DNA of 64,000 nt, taken from Warburgia ugandensis (Eukaryota > Streptophyta > Magnoliopsida > Canellales > Canellaceae). The DNA is taken from the NCBI GenBank assembly GCA_035236585.1, contig CP141139.1, positions 49,855,217 through 49,919,216 on the forward strand, written 5' to 3'. Position numbers and translations under genes: made by a program. Under the pieces are notes generated by a model. That model saw only the letters and a program-made list of their open reading frames with translations, ran no database searches and was not told the DNA's origin. Of the stretch, positions 24,080 through 36,822 are shown in pieces; position 1 is the stretch's first letter; each line of letters opens with the position of its first letter.

Positions 24080-24654
24080 TTTGTATAATTTTCATAACTT
24101 ATTTTCATTTGTTGTGTTTGATACATTGATGGAAGTAGATTTCCCTCATGTGCTACTTAATCAGTTAATCCCTATTTATTTACTACTATTGTGGTTATTT
24201 GATTCATTTCAGTCTCTTTTACATATCATGTGATGTGAGCCAGTGAGTGGTGTAAAGAACCGTGTTGCTTATAAATAAAATAATAAAATATTACAGGAAC
24301 TTTATTGGTAATTTGGTTTTGGTATAGTTCAATTTTCACCAATACTAGTTAGTAATGCTTTTCTGTGTTTGTCTATGTACTTGTCATGTGTATCAGTGGA
24401 TAGAGTAGTGACCAATGACAATAAGCATGAAAGGAGTTGGAGAAATGAATTTCATCCTAACAATTTATGTGGGGGTTCCGTTGAAAGTTTAGTTGTTCAT
24501 AACTGAAAGACACATGCCATTGAATTCTGATTTTCTGCCTCCGGAACCTCATTGTCATTGCTTTAGGTGATCAAAAAATTAGAAGATCAGAAGATCAAAG
24601 ATTTAATCAAGTCAGAATCAGAAGATCAGTCACAATGTTCCAATAAAACACGTA
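24080..24654. other. 3' flank of the hAT transposase gene
   Basis: AATAAAATAATAAAATA near 24,275-24,295 could serve as polyadenylation signals for the transposase transcript. Nothing else is recognised. Confidence 0.4.
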
Positions 24655-24905
24655 ACATATGAGACGGTTATCGTACAACCATCCTATAAAACTTAACATA
24701 CAGGACAGTTATGACATAACGGTAAACGGTCCTATGAAACGTAACATATAGGAAGGTTATTTCACAACCATCCTATAAAACTTATAACATATAGGACGGT
24801 TGTGACATAACGGTCCTATATGTTATAGGTTTTATAGGACAATTGTGAAATAACCGTCCTATATATTATGTTTTATAGGACGGTTATGTCATAACCGTCC
24901 TATGT
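24655..24905. repeat. Hairpin array 4: about five GGACGGTTATGACATAACCGTCC-type units
   Basis: Stems match the other arrays; loops are ATGACAT or ATTTCAC. One unit has an extra GGTAAACG insertion. The array lies between the transposase gene and the right subterminal repeats. Confidence 0.85.
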
Positions 24906-25235
24906 TTTGTGGTTGGTTTGACATCGGTTCCATTCACTTAGGAGTTGGGATTGGGAGTAGTTTTTTTACTAAGTCGTAATAGGGAAATCGAGTCTTTCAT
25001 GTCGTGTTGTGTCGTGTAATTTCATGCCGTGTATCCAACATGACTTAGTCAATTAATCGTGTTATACAGGTCGTGTAGTGTCATTTTTTTAAGAACCGAG
25101 TCTTGTACGAGTCATAGGTTTTTGACACGACTATTAATCATGTCGTGTTCATGTCGACCCATAACTCTAATCATGTCGTGTTCGTGTCACCACAAACACG
25201 ACCCGCCAACCCGAATTGCCACCCCTAGCCGGCTT

Positions 25236-26020
25236 ACATGATGAGATGGCTGAGCCAGATGATATCAAGATTCGGTTGGCCCTTTTGGAAAAGGCTGTGG
25301 CTAGTGGGGGAGGGCTTTGACCAAAGGAGTTTACCCCTAAGGTCAAAATCCCTGAACCTACAAACTACAAAGGAACTCAGGATGCTAAAGAATTGGAGAC
25401 TTCCTGTGGCAAATGGAACAATATTTCAAAGCTACTAAGATTATGAAAGAATCCTTAAAGGTGGACACTGCCACCATGTATCTTGTTGATGATGCAATGC
25501 TATGGTGGAGATGGAAGTACAATGACATGGTGGAAGGCCGATGTGCAATTACCACCTGGGAAGATTTTAAGCAAGAAATCAAGACCCAAGTCTTCCCAGA
25601 AAATGTGGAGTACTTGGCTCGAAAGAATTTAAAGCGGCTGAAGCATACCGAGTCAGAGGGAGAAGCTAGAAGGCTAAACCTCAAGTTGGAGAGAGATACC
25701 AGTAGGATAAAGGCAGTGAACTCCGAGGCTAAACCGGTGCTTGGAGTTGTCAAAGGCCTACCAATTAAGGTTGGAGAGTGGGAAGGTACTATCAATTTGA
25801 CTGCAGTACCTATGGATGACTTTAAGGTCATCCTTGGAATGGACTTCCTTGGCTCATCAAAGGCCATTCCAATGCCATACCTTGGAGTACTAAACTTCCA
25901 TGATGAGAAGGCACCATGCATGGTCCCGATGCTGAAGGATGGCAAGAAACAAGAGAAACTCCTATCAGCTATGCAACTAATAAAAGGTTTAAAGAAAGGA
26001 GAAGAAATGTTTTTGACCAC
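25236..26020 (+). pseudogene. Chromovirus gag (second part) fused to a truncated protease
   Basis: The frame resumes after the hAT with DEMAEPDDIKIRLALLEKAV, then a stop and a frame change. From 25,413 it reads the Gag capsid region (MEQYFKATKIMKE, WWRWKYNDM, TWEDFKQEIKTQVFPENVEY). It then jumps directly from ARKNLKRLKHT to a protease C-terminal half (LNLKLERDTSRIKAVNSEAK ... VILGMDFLGSSKAIP). The nucleocapsid zinc knuckle and the aspartic protease active site (DTGA region) are missing: an in-frame deletion of several hundred bases. No functional protease could be made. Confidence 0.85.
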
Positions 26021-27409
26021 TCTAGTCGAAGAAAGAAATGAAGGTAATATGCATCAGCTACAAGAGGTTGAGGAGGTCCTTAACGAGTTTAAGAACGTGA
26101 TGCCACCTGAGCTACCCAAAAGATTGCCACCAAGAAGGGAAGTTGATCACCAAATTGAGTTGGAGCCCGGAGCAAAACCTCTAGCATTGGCCCCTTATAG
26201 AATGTCTCCACCAGAATTAGAGGAGCTATGAAAGCAACTAAGAGAGTTATTGGATGCTGGTTTCATTCGACCATCAAAAAGCCCTTATGGAGCCCCAGTG
26301 ATGTTCCAAAAGAAGCATGATGGGAGTCTCAGGATGTGCATTGACTATAGGGCACTCAATAACGTAACCATCAAGAGCAAGTATCCAATTCCTCTTATTA
26401 CTGACCTTTTTGATCAGTTGGCAGAGGCTAAGTACTTCAGCAAACTCGATTTGAGATCAGGGTACTACCACGTACGTATTGCTGAGGGTGATGAGCCTAA
26501 GACTACTTGTGTCACCAGGTATGGTGCTTATGAGTTTTTAGTCATGCCCTTTGGCCTGACCAACGCCCTAGCCACCTTTTGCACCTTGATGAACAAGATC
26601 TTTCATCCTTACTTAGATCAGTTCATAGTAGTCTACCTAGACAATATTGTAGTCTACAGTCAGACGTTGGAGGAACACTTAAACCACCTACGAGCTGTAT
26701 TCTGAGTATTGAGAGAAAACTCTCTCTATGTCAAGAGAGAAAAATATTCCTTTGCCCTACAAGAGGTTTCATTTCTCAGACATTGGATTGGAGGAGGACG
26801 TATCTGGATGGATAAGGCCAAGGTTCAAGCTATAGCAGAATGGGAAGTACCCACCAAAGTCACTAAGTTGCGTAGCTTTTTGGGCCTTGTCAACTATTAT
26901 CGAAGGTTCATAGTTGGATACTCCCAACGGGCTACTCCACTAACAAATTTACTAAAGAAGAATAACCCTTGGTAGTGGACTGAACGATGCTAAGACTCCT
27001 TTGAAGAACTCAAAATGGCAGTAGCAACAGAACCAGTCCTTTGGTTGGCAGATCACACCAAACCCTTTGAAGTACATACTGATGCCTCTGATTTTGCAAT
27101 TGGAGGAGTCTTGGAACAAGAAGGCCACCCTATTGCCTATGAGAGTCGGAAGCTAAATGAGGCAGAGAGAAAGTATACGGTCCAGGAGAAGGAGATGTTG
27201 GCAGTGGTCCATTGCTTAAGAACATGGAGGCACTTTCTGCTCAGATCATGTTTCGTAGTAAAACTAATAATGTTGCTACCAGCTACTTTCAAACTCAAAA
27301 GAAGTTAAGTGCAAAGCAGGCTCGATGGCAAGACTTCTTTGCTGAGTTTGATATGGTTTTGGAGTACAAGCCTGGCAGGATCAATCAAGTTGCTGATGCA
27401 CTAAGTTGA
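26021..27409 (+). pseudogene. Chromovirus reverse transcriptase and RNase H
   Basis: After a linker (ELPKRLPPRREVDHQIELEP) and a stop at 26,229-26,231, RT reads [59 protein letters not shown] and [11 protein letters not shown]. The catalytic Y-x-D-D box is therefore YLDN, with the second Asp replaced. Thumb/connection residues follow to [14 protein letters not shown], then RNase H begins at VHTDASDFAIGGVLEQ and AERKYTVQEKEMLAV and ends YKPGRINQVADALS. Stops at 26,703-26,705 and 26,973-26,975 and a frame slip near 27,210-27,300 also break it. Confidence 0.9.
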
Positions 27410-28932
27410 AAAGTCGCGCTTGCTGCATTGAAGAGGGATCACTTGGCAACAATAAGAAAACTATAGGAGATGCTGCCTGACCATATACGGGAAGGACTTG
27501 ACAAGGACGATGTAGCAAGAGGAATATTCCAAGCTATTGAGGATGGGAAGACACGAAAATTCTGGTAAGAGGAGAGACTTTTATGCACCAAGGGAAATCG
27601 CCTATATGTGCCAAGATGGGGAACCTTGCAGAAGGAACTAATAAAGGAATGCCATGACACCTAATGAGCAGGCCATCCAGGTCAGAGACGAACCCTTGCC
27701 TTATTGGAAACTAGATACTTTTGGCCCCGAATGTCAGACGATGTGGATGAATATGTAAAAACTTGTCTAATATGCCAACAAGACAAGGTGGAACATCAGA
27801 AGCCAGGAGGGTTACTTGAGCCATTGCCTATACCTGAGAGGCCATGGGAGAGTATCTCAATGGACTTCATCTCAGCCCTACAAAAAGTGGAAGATATGGG
27901 GTCTATCCTAGTGGTGGTAGACTGCTTCTCCAAGTATGCAACCTTCATTGCTGCCCCAACGGATTGCACTGCTAATGAAGCTGCCCAATTGGTACTCAAG
28001 AAGGTAGTAAAATATGGGCGAGTTCCTAAGATGATCATAAGCCATCGAGACCCTCGATTTATAGGGAAGTTTTGGATGGAGATGTTTAAACTCCTAAGAA
28101 CAGAGCTTTGCTTCTCCACTAGTTTTCATCCACAAACAAATGAGCAAACGGAACGCACCAATGCATTACTGGAAGAGTACCTTCGACACTTAGTAAGTGC
28201 AAACCAAAAGGATTGGGTAAAACTATTGAATGTGGCCCAATTTTGCTTCAACTTACAAAGATGTGAGTCAACAGGCCATAGCCCCTTTGAGTTGGCCACA
28301 GGACAGCAACCTCTAACACCACTAACAGTGGGAGCAAGCTATGAAGGAAAGAGCCCTGTAGCCTATCTATCTGCAAGAACTGGCATGAAAAAGCTGACTT
28401 AGCCACCTCCTATTTGCATAAGGCTGCTAAAAGGATGAAGAAACATGCTGATGAAAAGAGACGACCAATGGAGTACAAGGAGGGATATCTCATTATGATC
28501 AAGCTACCTCCTCAATAGTTTAAGGCATTACGAGGAAAGCATAAGGGACTGATAAGGAGGTACGAGAGACCCTATCCCATAATCAAACAAGTCGGTAAGG
28601 TTTCCTACCAAGTCCAACTCCCACCGTCCCTCAGGATCCACCCTGTCTTCCATGCAAGCATCTTGAAACCTTATCATGAAGACAAGGAGGACTCATCATG
28701 TGGAATTAGCAATCGAGCACCACCACTGATGACTTCGTCCTTTGACAAGAAAGTAGAGTATATCATTAGTGACGGGATAAAGAGACGAAGAGGAGTTCCC
28801 CCTAAGACCGAATACTTGGTGAAATGGCAAGGACTATAGGAAAGAGAGGCCACGTGGGAAGAAGCTGAAATACTAAGGCAATTTGAGGAACAAATTGCCA
28901 AGTACAAGGAAGACGACGAGGACGTCGTGTGA
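27410..28932 (+). pseudogene. Chromovirus integrase with C-terminal chromodomain
   Basis: The zinc-binding H2C2 region (HPGQRRTLALLE ... YVKTCLICQQDK) is followed by the integrase core (WESISMDFISAL, ILVVVDCFSKYATFI, IISHRDPRF, FHPQTNEQTERTN). The usual S-D-R-D motif reads S-H-R-D, so the second catalytic Asp is lost, while the Glu in QTERTN remains. The tail (LRIHPVFHASILKPY) leads to a chromodomain (EYLVKWQGL, a stop, then REATWEEAEILRQF) that ends at 28,932, just before the polypurine tract. The chromodomain is what places this element among chromoviruses, which target marked chromatin. Confidence 0.9.
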
Positions 28933-28935
28933 ATT

Positions 28936-28948
28936 AGGTGGGGGAGAA
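28936..28948 (+). other. Polypurine tract
   Basis: AGGTGGGGGAGAA lies immediately before the 3' LTR and primes plus-strand DNA synthesis in LTR retrotransposons. Confidence 0.8.
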
Positions 28949-29399
28949 TGTCAAGAGGCCCAATTTCACTATGCACCCAACAACCCCGTGACATTGTGGC
29001 ATAGCCCAAGTCCAAGTTCTAGATTAGGCATCTCTAGAAGTCCTCTAGAATATTCTTGGTTCAAGAGGATGGTAGAGAAGTCTAGAACCATGTAGTCTAA
29101 TCCAACTCCGCTAAATGAATGACACTTGTGTATAATCTAGACCATTGCTTGTACCTCCCCAAGTCTATAAAAGGGGGGAGAGACTCTCAATCGGATCATC
29201 CAAGTGTATACATTCAAGTTGCAATGCAAGTTCTCTTCAAGCTAGTCGCTTGGTTCTTTCTTGAATTCTCTCATTGCTCCTAAGGGTGAGTGAGTGTAGC
29301 TCAAGCAAGTGAGGGTAGAAAGGATGACTTGTGTCCAATTGAGGAGTGGTGCACAAGTGTCGCACAGGTTAACATAGGCAAAAGTGTAACCCCGTGACA
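28949..29399 (+). repeat. Chromovirus 3' LTR
   Basis: Begins TGTCAAGAGGCC and ends CCCCGTGACA, collinear with the 5' LTR. The TATA box is at 29,166-29,174. Confidence 0.9.
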
Positions 29400-32300
29400 A
29401 GGCGCTAACTTGCACTGAGCGCCGAGGTTTCACCAAGCCCTGTGCATGTGCACCCACTGAAGCACAACCCCCCTCTCTCCCTTCCGACTAACTGCACAGT
29501 TACAACCAGCCGTTGGCCCCTCCCTCTCTCGCTTCTCCCCTATCTCCTTCCTCTTGGTCAATGGCTGCAGTGGCCCTCCAACACCGCCAACATGATGGAC
29601 CAAGCAAGCCGACTACTGGAGCCACTATGCGAAATCCCCCTCCCCCCTTCTTTTCCTTCCCCCGGCGAGCCCCCACTGTTAAGACCCCCCTCTAACAATC
29701 CTTGTCATGACCCATAGTTCACCTCTGGCCAAAACCCTCACCGGCAAGCTTCCTTCTACTTACATTTTCCCTCCTATCACTACACCCACTACCCATCTCT
29801 TCCGCTCTCTTCTCCCTTGTTCTCTTCTTCTCAATCGTCAACAGCAGCAGCCCACTATCATCACACAACCCAACAACCCATGCAGGCCAACTACCAAAGG
29901 TATTGCACGAAGCCCTTCCCCATTCCCCCTTTCCCCTCTCTTCGGCATAGTAGCCAACACAACGCCAAATTTGGACTTTCGCACCAGCATCCCCTTTCGC
30001 CTTTGCTCCTTTTCCTCGATATGGTCTTTCCCTTAGCATAGCTTGGCACCACCCCTATGAACACAAGTCGGCATCCACACTGCCTCTACTTCTCTCTCTA
30101 TTTTTCTAGGCCCGACTGGCTGGTTCCCCCATGCTTCCTCCTCCCCTCTTGCTACTTGGTACAAGTGGACCTCACTACACCCTTGAACTTTGATCTCCTC
30201 CCTTGCTCAATCGAGATGGGATCTTATTGATTTGAGACGTTCATCGTGATCCTCGTGACACAAGGAATAAAATCCACTCAATCAACTTGGCCATTGGTGA
30301 AGAACTTATGGGGATCTAGAGCAATGATGTACGGTCATGATTGTGTTGATCTATAACCGATCTAACCATTTATCGTCATTAAGCCTATGTTCTATCACCA
30401 AATGTCATATCCATGATCGAATCAGTAAAACCTCACATGATCCAACCGCTAATCGATCATCAAAACTCAGATCTACAACCAATCTGACCTCTTATCACGA
30501 TCCAACCATTGATGGACCACTTAATGTTAGATTTGGAATAGTCTGTCCCTTTAAGATGATCTAACACTTGATCAATTACCTAACACCTAGATCAACCAAC
30601 CAAGCTTCCATGTAGATTTGATCATAGATCTAGCACTCAATCTGAGCCATTCATTCTTGAATTTTGGGATCAAAGGTGATCAAACCCCATCAAGCCATGT
30701 CAAACACAACAAAATATATGAATTTAAGTGATTAGAGGTAAGATCACTATAAAAAAAAAAATTTAAATCAAATAAATTTTATGTTGTTTGATTATTCTTG
30801 ATAAATTGTAGACAATCTAGAAAATAAACAAGATTAGAATAGATTAAACTATGGGAAAGGACAATTAAACTATTTATATTATTAATTGGATTAACCTAAT
30901 GGTTAGATTGTTCTGATGACTTTAGATTCGAAGATTTGATGTTAGGAGGAGCTGGAACTAATGATCTGATCGATCGAAATTTAATTTGATTATCGGATGA
31001 ATAGATCAAATATTGAAATATGAAATGGACCATATGCCAGGCGAGATCAATAGAAGTTGAGAATGGACGGATGATCTAGACCATTGATCTTTAATCAATG
31101 GTCAAGATTTGAGGATATTACAAAAATAAAGAGATGCCTAGAATCGGAGGTCAGTAAGGGTAAGATCATCATATTTGATGATGATCAAAGACTAGATGAG
31201 TATTAAATGAAAATTTTTGAGTAAGTGATTAACTTGAAATGTACGCATGACATGATAGATATGTCGATTAATATGACATTGAGACTATTGAACAATTTGA
31301 GGATTGGGATAGCCTATATTCAGGGTAAGTGAAATTTAAGATGCTAATTTCCATAAATTGCAGGATCTGTTGAGATGGTTATGATGTGATTTTGATAATT
31401 GCATGAGATTTAAGTTGCACGAATTATTTAATGCAATTAATCTACGATATATATGATATGATTTATGAAATAAAAAGGCTATAGTACTATATATGAAAAG
31501 TTATTATATTATGGTTCTAAGGATTAGAAACGCATGTCATTTATTTAAAATGCATGATTTAAGAATGCACTACATATTTTATATTCACATGGTTTGATTT
31601 GATAACCAGGTGGGCTTGTTTTAGTATAGGGTACCAACTATGCATATGATATGTTATTTTCGTGATTTGATATGAGTCAGGCATATAGCCTAATGGTTTT
31701 ATGATATCCATACATGTAGGCCTGAAGGTTTTGTTTTCGACAGACATGTGCCTAGGGGATGCTATGCTAGGAAGGATGTAGGGCTGGACACCCAACCCCT
31801 AACTTTGTGAGATGATAGACATCTGTCCTATAGGAAGGCAAACATAGTGAGTGTTATCATATATAATTCACGCTACAGTTTCAATCCTCACCCATGCAAG
31901 ATGAACACCTAGTCTCCCCTTTTGATGTCGACGGGGACTAACAATCGATAGACCCAAAAGTTGGTTATCGCTAACTTTTTTGCATAATGCTGCAAGCATG
32001 ACTGAGTAACCAGCATGTGTGCTTGGTTTTCTTTGGAGATCTAGGAGCTACAATCACAACCGAGTGACAATACCATGACTTTATGGCATGATGATATGCT
32101 TGGTGTGAGCTCATGACCATTATATATACTCAGTATTAATTAGATGATTGTGGGCCCCGTATAGTTAGGGGTGTGACAATTGATGACTGTATTCACTAAT
32201 TTCACGAGTTTACCATCTATTAACTTGTTTAACTGTTCAATATCTTTATTCGTGATTTGGGCTACGATTTGTACATGACCTTGCATTGCTAGATCTATTT

Positions 32301-32996
32301 ATGGCATTTACATCTATTCATAAAGTTTACTTGAGATCCTGATTACAATTTGAACATGATATTAACTGTTGGATTTATTTATGATATTTACATAAAATGC
32401 TTTGAAATTTGATATTCTAAAGTTTTATATTATCTTAAATTTAATCATGCAAATTATTGATGCAAAATATTTTGGTGCATTAAAATGATTATTACATTGT
32501 GAAAGCAAATATTTTATTTCAATTTTCATAAACATCTTATTTCCTTACCAAGTATAGCTTGTTGGAGCATTGCATTATTGTTGCAATGCCTCAGATATTG
32601 AACAATAGATTAGACTAATGAGGAGTTAGACGAGCAGTTGGTCGAGATATTGTCATATTTTACTTACACTGTATATGTACATCAATAATATTTGGACTTA
32701 ATTCGTAATCATGCAGGGATTGTGGTTGTCGACTGGATGGGTCTTGAAGAAGTAAAGTTATTTTTAAAAAGGTTTACTTGAAAAATAAAAAATCTATTTA
32801 AGTTTTCAAATTTTAAATATCAAACTGAATCATAAATAATTAAGTAATGAGTTGGTGGCTAACACTTGGGGTTTTTAAATGAGATTCATTAAAAACGTTT
32901 TTCGTTGTTTTGTTTTTGAAACTATTTTTCAAAAATTGGGGCCCCAACTTTCAAAAGGATTCATGAAAAAATGTTTGAAAGTCCCAGGTCATCATA
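29400..32996 (+). repeat. LARD 5' LTR, second part
   Basis: After the AGGC duplication the LTR resumes with GAGGTTTCACCAAGCCCTGT, matching 52,765 onward in the 3' LTR (GGGGTTTCACCGAGCCCTGT). The C/T-rich section (29,460-30,150) and the A/T-rich end (32,100-32,996) both align to the 3' LTR. The middle, about 30,115-32,098, has no counterpart there. Frames in the C-rich part (for example 29,707-30,041 on both strands) are compositional and not genes. Confidence 0.75.
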
Positions 32997-35454
32997 ATTG
33001 GTATTAAAGCAAGTTCATCCACTCATAGCCAGTCCCAAAAGTCCAAGTTAAGATGACAGTCCAAGGTGAGAGCTAGAGATGGTATGAGCTAAATGATTAA
33101 GTCATTTAGGAATTTTTGAAATTTGAATAAACACCACTTAGAGGAGTTGGTAAAGGAGCTAGAATTTACAAGGATAGAATGGAAATTTTATCTAAGTTAG
33201 CTTCATATCATTAATGGAAAATAACTCAATTGGAAGTCGTGAATGGTCAAGAAAAAGGAAATGATTAAATAAAAGAAAAGCAAATTCTTATGAGAATAGT
33301 AAGGCCTTTGAGGTAAGAAATTAGAGTATGGTGTGTATGAGTTGGTGTTTCTAATTGGGAATATTATTGTTGATTATTGATTTATTAATGGAAATAACTT
33401 ACCGTAAGAACAAGTTCTAATGTGAGAACAGTACGTGTAAAGCCTTGGAGAGTACATGAGTTATTTATGAGAAAAGATTAGAAGTTGGTCTTAGGGAATG
33501 AACATTTTAAAATTTAAAGGATTATGATCATGAGTTTTGTCTAATAGTAGATTCCCTTTAAAACTTTATGGCATGATGAAAAATCGATGGAGATATTGAG
33601 ATAATGAGGATCTAAATGATTTTACAAAGAAATGCTTAATTATAGGAATGAATTAATTACTGGACCTTGAATTTGGACATAACTATGAATAAGTCGTTCA
33701 AATAAAAGATTATAATGTAGAAATAGTATATGATATAGAGAAATATGATATGAATGTTGTATATATTAACGAGGATAAAGAATTCCCTTAAGAGTATTAT
33801 GAAGATCTTGTAGGAGGTAGAAAAATCTAATATTGTTATGATGAAAGAATCTACCCTCTGATGTATTATTCTACTTAGTTGATGGAATTGGTTATGTGCA
33901 GGCTATTTTATATAGTAATGTAAAGTAGAAATACAAAAGATTAATTGGTGATTTGATGTATACTATTATAAGAGAATCATAAAATTATCATGTAAAAGCA
34001 CATCTATTGTTTAAGATAGAATTATCAAATTTCCTTGGCCCTTGAATTCAAGTTCTACATAATCAATTACACATTTTGATTACACCATATACAAATAATC
34101 TTAAACTAGTGCAAATAAATACTCTTAGCAGTTGACCAATGAGAAAAGACTCAAACCTCCTGAACATTGTCATTATAACATTAGAGGCATGCTTAAATTA
34201 TGGATGATTCTATTACAAAGGGTAAATAAGAATATAAGCTGACCAAGTTAGTGGATAAATAACTATAAAAAGGATGTGTATGATTATAAAATATTATCGA
34301 CCTTGGTGTGTAAGCGACGATATGGGATCAATCACATTTTGTGGATTGAACGAGGAGGTTGATTAAAAGGAAGGAGTATCTAATGAGATTGACATATAAT
34401 GAAAGGTATTATAAATTGTTAGCATAAAATGGAAAATAAGGCGTGAATCTTTAATGACTAAGAGGAGTTAAGCCAAATTTTATTAAGTGAGTTGATTTAG
34501 AAACATAGATGAACTTGGCAAATGTGATCAAGAATGAATGGTTGTTATATATGACTTAATGATGAGAATGTGAATGTATAAAGATGATAATGGATATTCA
34601 ATTGACCTAATTTGGCCATTATTTTCAATTTCAAAGTGTTATGTGTTCTTATGAAGTCTTAAATGACAGTTCAAGAAGAGTGATAGAAGGTAAGTGAAAG
34701 AAAATTGTGGGATCGAGTTTTTGAGATCTTATATCTAAGTCAAGGAAGATTAATTAATAAATAGAAAAAAAAATTATGAAATGGATACATATTGTAATAT
34801 GGAATGTTAGAACCAATAGAATTCATAAATGATCATTAAAATCAATTGGTAAGAAAAGTATTCATAGTGGAAAAAATAGTTGAGAATTAATTCCACCTTG
34901 AGAATTTCACTTCGATGACCCATAAAATGTTGAGAAATCTATTGGATACAAGTTGTTAAGATGCTTGAACAACTATAGTGAAGCTAATAAAAGGTAGAGA
35001 CAGTGATAATGCACAAGCCTTGATTTGAAAATCCAGTACTATTTAGGAAATGAAAAGTAGTATTTCTATAAAGAAAAGTTTTATGATAAAAATAAATCTC
35101 ATATTGAAGTAGAAACTCCCATAGGGACACCCAATCATTTTATGTGGATCCATTTAAGTGAAATAAAAATATTCAAATACTTGATATGGTTGTATTGAAA
35201 TAGTATCAATGAGATGAGGATGTGTATGTGGCAATATTTGATATGTTATCCATTTCAAATTAAGAAGGAACATTAACCAAGAGGATGAGAGAAAGTTAAC
35301 CTTTGTAATTTCATTAAATCCTATTCAAGGAACTAAATTGACATTTGATCATTTGCAGTATGGATTTATAGATATTACTGATATAAAATACAAGACAATA
35401 TGAAATTATTTAAGGATGATTTTCAAAATAGTTGTGCAATTAAACAAGTGAGAC
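32997..35454 (+). other. LARD internal region, left part (PBS and non-coding)
   Basis: Begins with the PBS-like TGGTATTAAAGC (32,999-33,010). The remaining 2.4 kb is A/G-rich on the plus strand with stops in all frames and no gag or pol motif that I can recognise. Either it was always non-coding or it is decayed beyond reading. Confidence 0.55.
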
Positions 35455-35649
35455 TTAGGGGGGTTTATTTAACGGCATGTGTTTGACGTTTTTGTTGGTA
35501 GATCTCCTGTGATATCTCTTGCGATATCTTCTATGATATCTAAGATATGTGTCATATGTTCTATGATATCTTATGTGATATTTGAGATATGTAGCATTTG
35601 TTCTGTGATATCTCTGGTGATATTTCTGGTGATATCTGAAATACGTATG

Positions 35650-36820
35650 TGAATTGCATGTCAAAGTCTCTACTAATGGACCTTACATATATTATATAAA
35701 TACTTATATGACACACTCTTGCTCTTTAGAGGAAATCTAGTAGAATGTTTTAACATGAAAGGCCACCATCTCCTCGGATTGATTTTAGATGTTCAATGGT
35801 TGAAAAATCATGCCAAAGTAATTTGAACCATTGATTACTCTATAAGCATGATTTTAGGACCATTAGAGATCTGACAGAGGTGGTACAGTTTGGATGGTGT
35901 CAACCAATCACAGGTGGGGATCACCATGCAAGGCAATGGCTGATATGGATTGTTGATCCACTGACGACGTCTAGTGGGGCCATCTTTCACCCCAAAACCC
36001 TGAACCCACCAACATGAGCAAAGTAACAGGACTTTGACAAAACCCAAAATAGCACATTTATCAGCCTCCGATTCGAGGATCCAGACTGTCGATTGGACCA
36101 GCAGCCACTTGACCTAGCTGTCCAAATGAAGGGCCCGATCACCAACCTCAAGCTTTGACTGCCCACTTAGTTTGGAAGGTATTTATGCAAAGAAGTTTCC
36201 ATTGGAATAGAAAAGGCGAAGACATCTAGAGAATTATTCCTTTGTATGCAGGATCATGCAATGTAGTCAGATCCCACGTGACAACGTGCATCCACTCCTC
36301 ATCCCTGAATCTAAACATATGGACGGTGGACTTTAAGCCATTCAACTAAGGGGTCTTAAAGGATTACTTTTTCTTAGCATGTTGTCTATATTTATAACAT
36401 TCCAAGGTGAGTCATAGGATGTGAATTTTATTTTTTTAATGTGGATTTATAACTAGATTTCTGAAGAAGTTTCAAAATTTGACAAATTGTTTGTTTCCCT
36501 GTGCATACGAGCTTCACTGTGCTTCCCTTTATTTTATTTTATTTTATTTTATTAGTAGAGAACTAGCAACAAACAATAGATCTGTTACACTTGTGCACCT
36601 CTTCCTTCTTTTATTCAAGTAGATGGAAACAGAGAATGAGGGAAAATATGGCCTTTGCCTTATACAAGATTGTACATTTAGCAATACAAGTAGATTTACA
36701 AGCCTCTCACAAATTCACACAACCTTTCGCCATCACTGCCAACTGCTAAGTGTGTTTAACAGAGATCATTCCACATCAAGGGATATGAACAAACCAGGTG
36801 TGCCAAAAATCTGTCCCTTA
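35650..36820. other. Left interior of the second Pack-type element, no gene seen
   Basis: No coding match. An (ATTTT)n microsatellite lies at about 36,528-36,553. The segment just left of 36,820 is the 3' flank of the captured peptidase fragment. Confidence 0.4.
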
Positions 36821-36822
36821 TA

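Larger units (their letters stand above)
13185..25227 (+). mobile_element. 12 kb hAT element with 8-bp target duplication
   Basis: The left end TAGGGGCGGCAA and the right end TTGCCACCCCTA are inverted repeats of the form common in plant hAT elements. They are flanked by GCCGGCCT (13,177-13,184) and GCCGGCTT (25,228-25,235), an 8-bp target duplication with one mismatch, as expected for hAT. About 200 bp inside each end are scattered CGTGTCGTG / CACGACACG words, the likely transposase-binding subterminal repeats. The interior has a hAT transposase gene on the plus strand, a Transposase_24-Ulp1 gene on the minus strand, and four hairpin arrays. At 12,043 bp it is far larger than the usual 3-5 kb of plant hATs, so part of it is probably a nested or captured segment. 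The surrounding gag continues across the insertion. Confidence 0.9.
12321..29399 (+). mobile_element. Chromovirus-type Ty3/gypsy retrotransposon (interrupted by hAT)
   Basis: LTRs of 450 and 451 bp (12,321-12,770 and 28,949-29,399) begin TGTCA and end TGACA. They differ at about two dozen positions by eye, so roughly 94-95 % identity. A PBS follows the first LTR and a polypurine tract (AGGTGGGGGAGAA, 28,936-28,948) precedes the second. AGGC occurs on both sides (12,317-12,320, 29,400-29,403). Between them lie gag, protease, RT-RNase H, integrase and a chromodomain in gypsy order, plus the 12 kb hAT. Without the hAT the element is about 5 kb, typical for chromoviruses. It sits within the 5' LTR of the LARD-like element. 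Confidence 0.9.
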
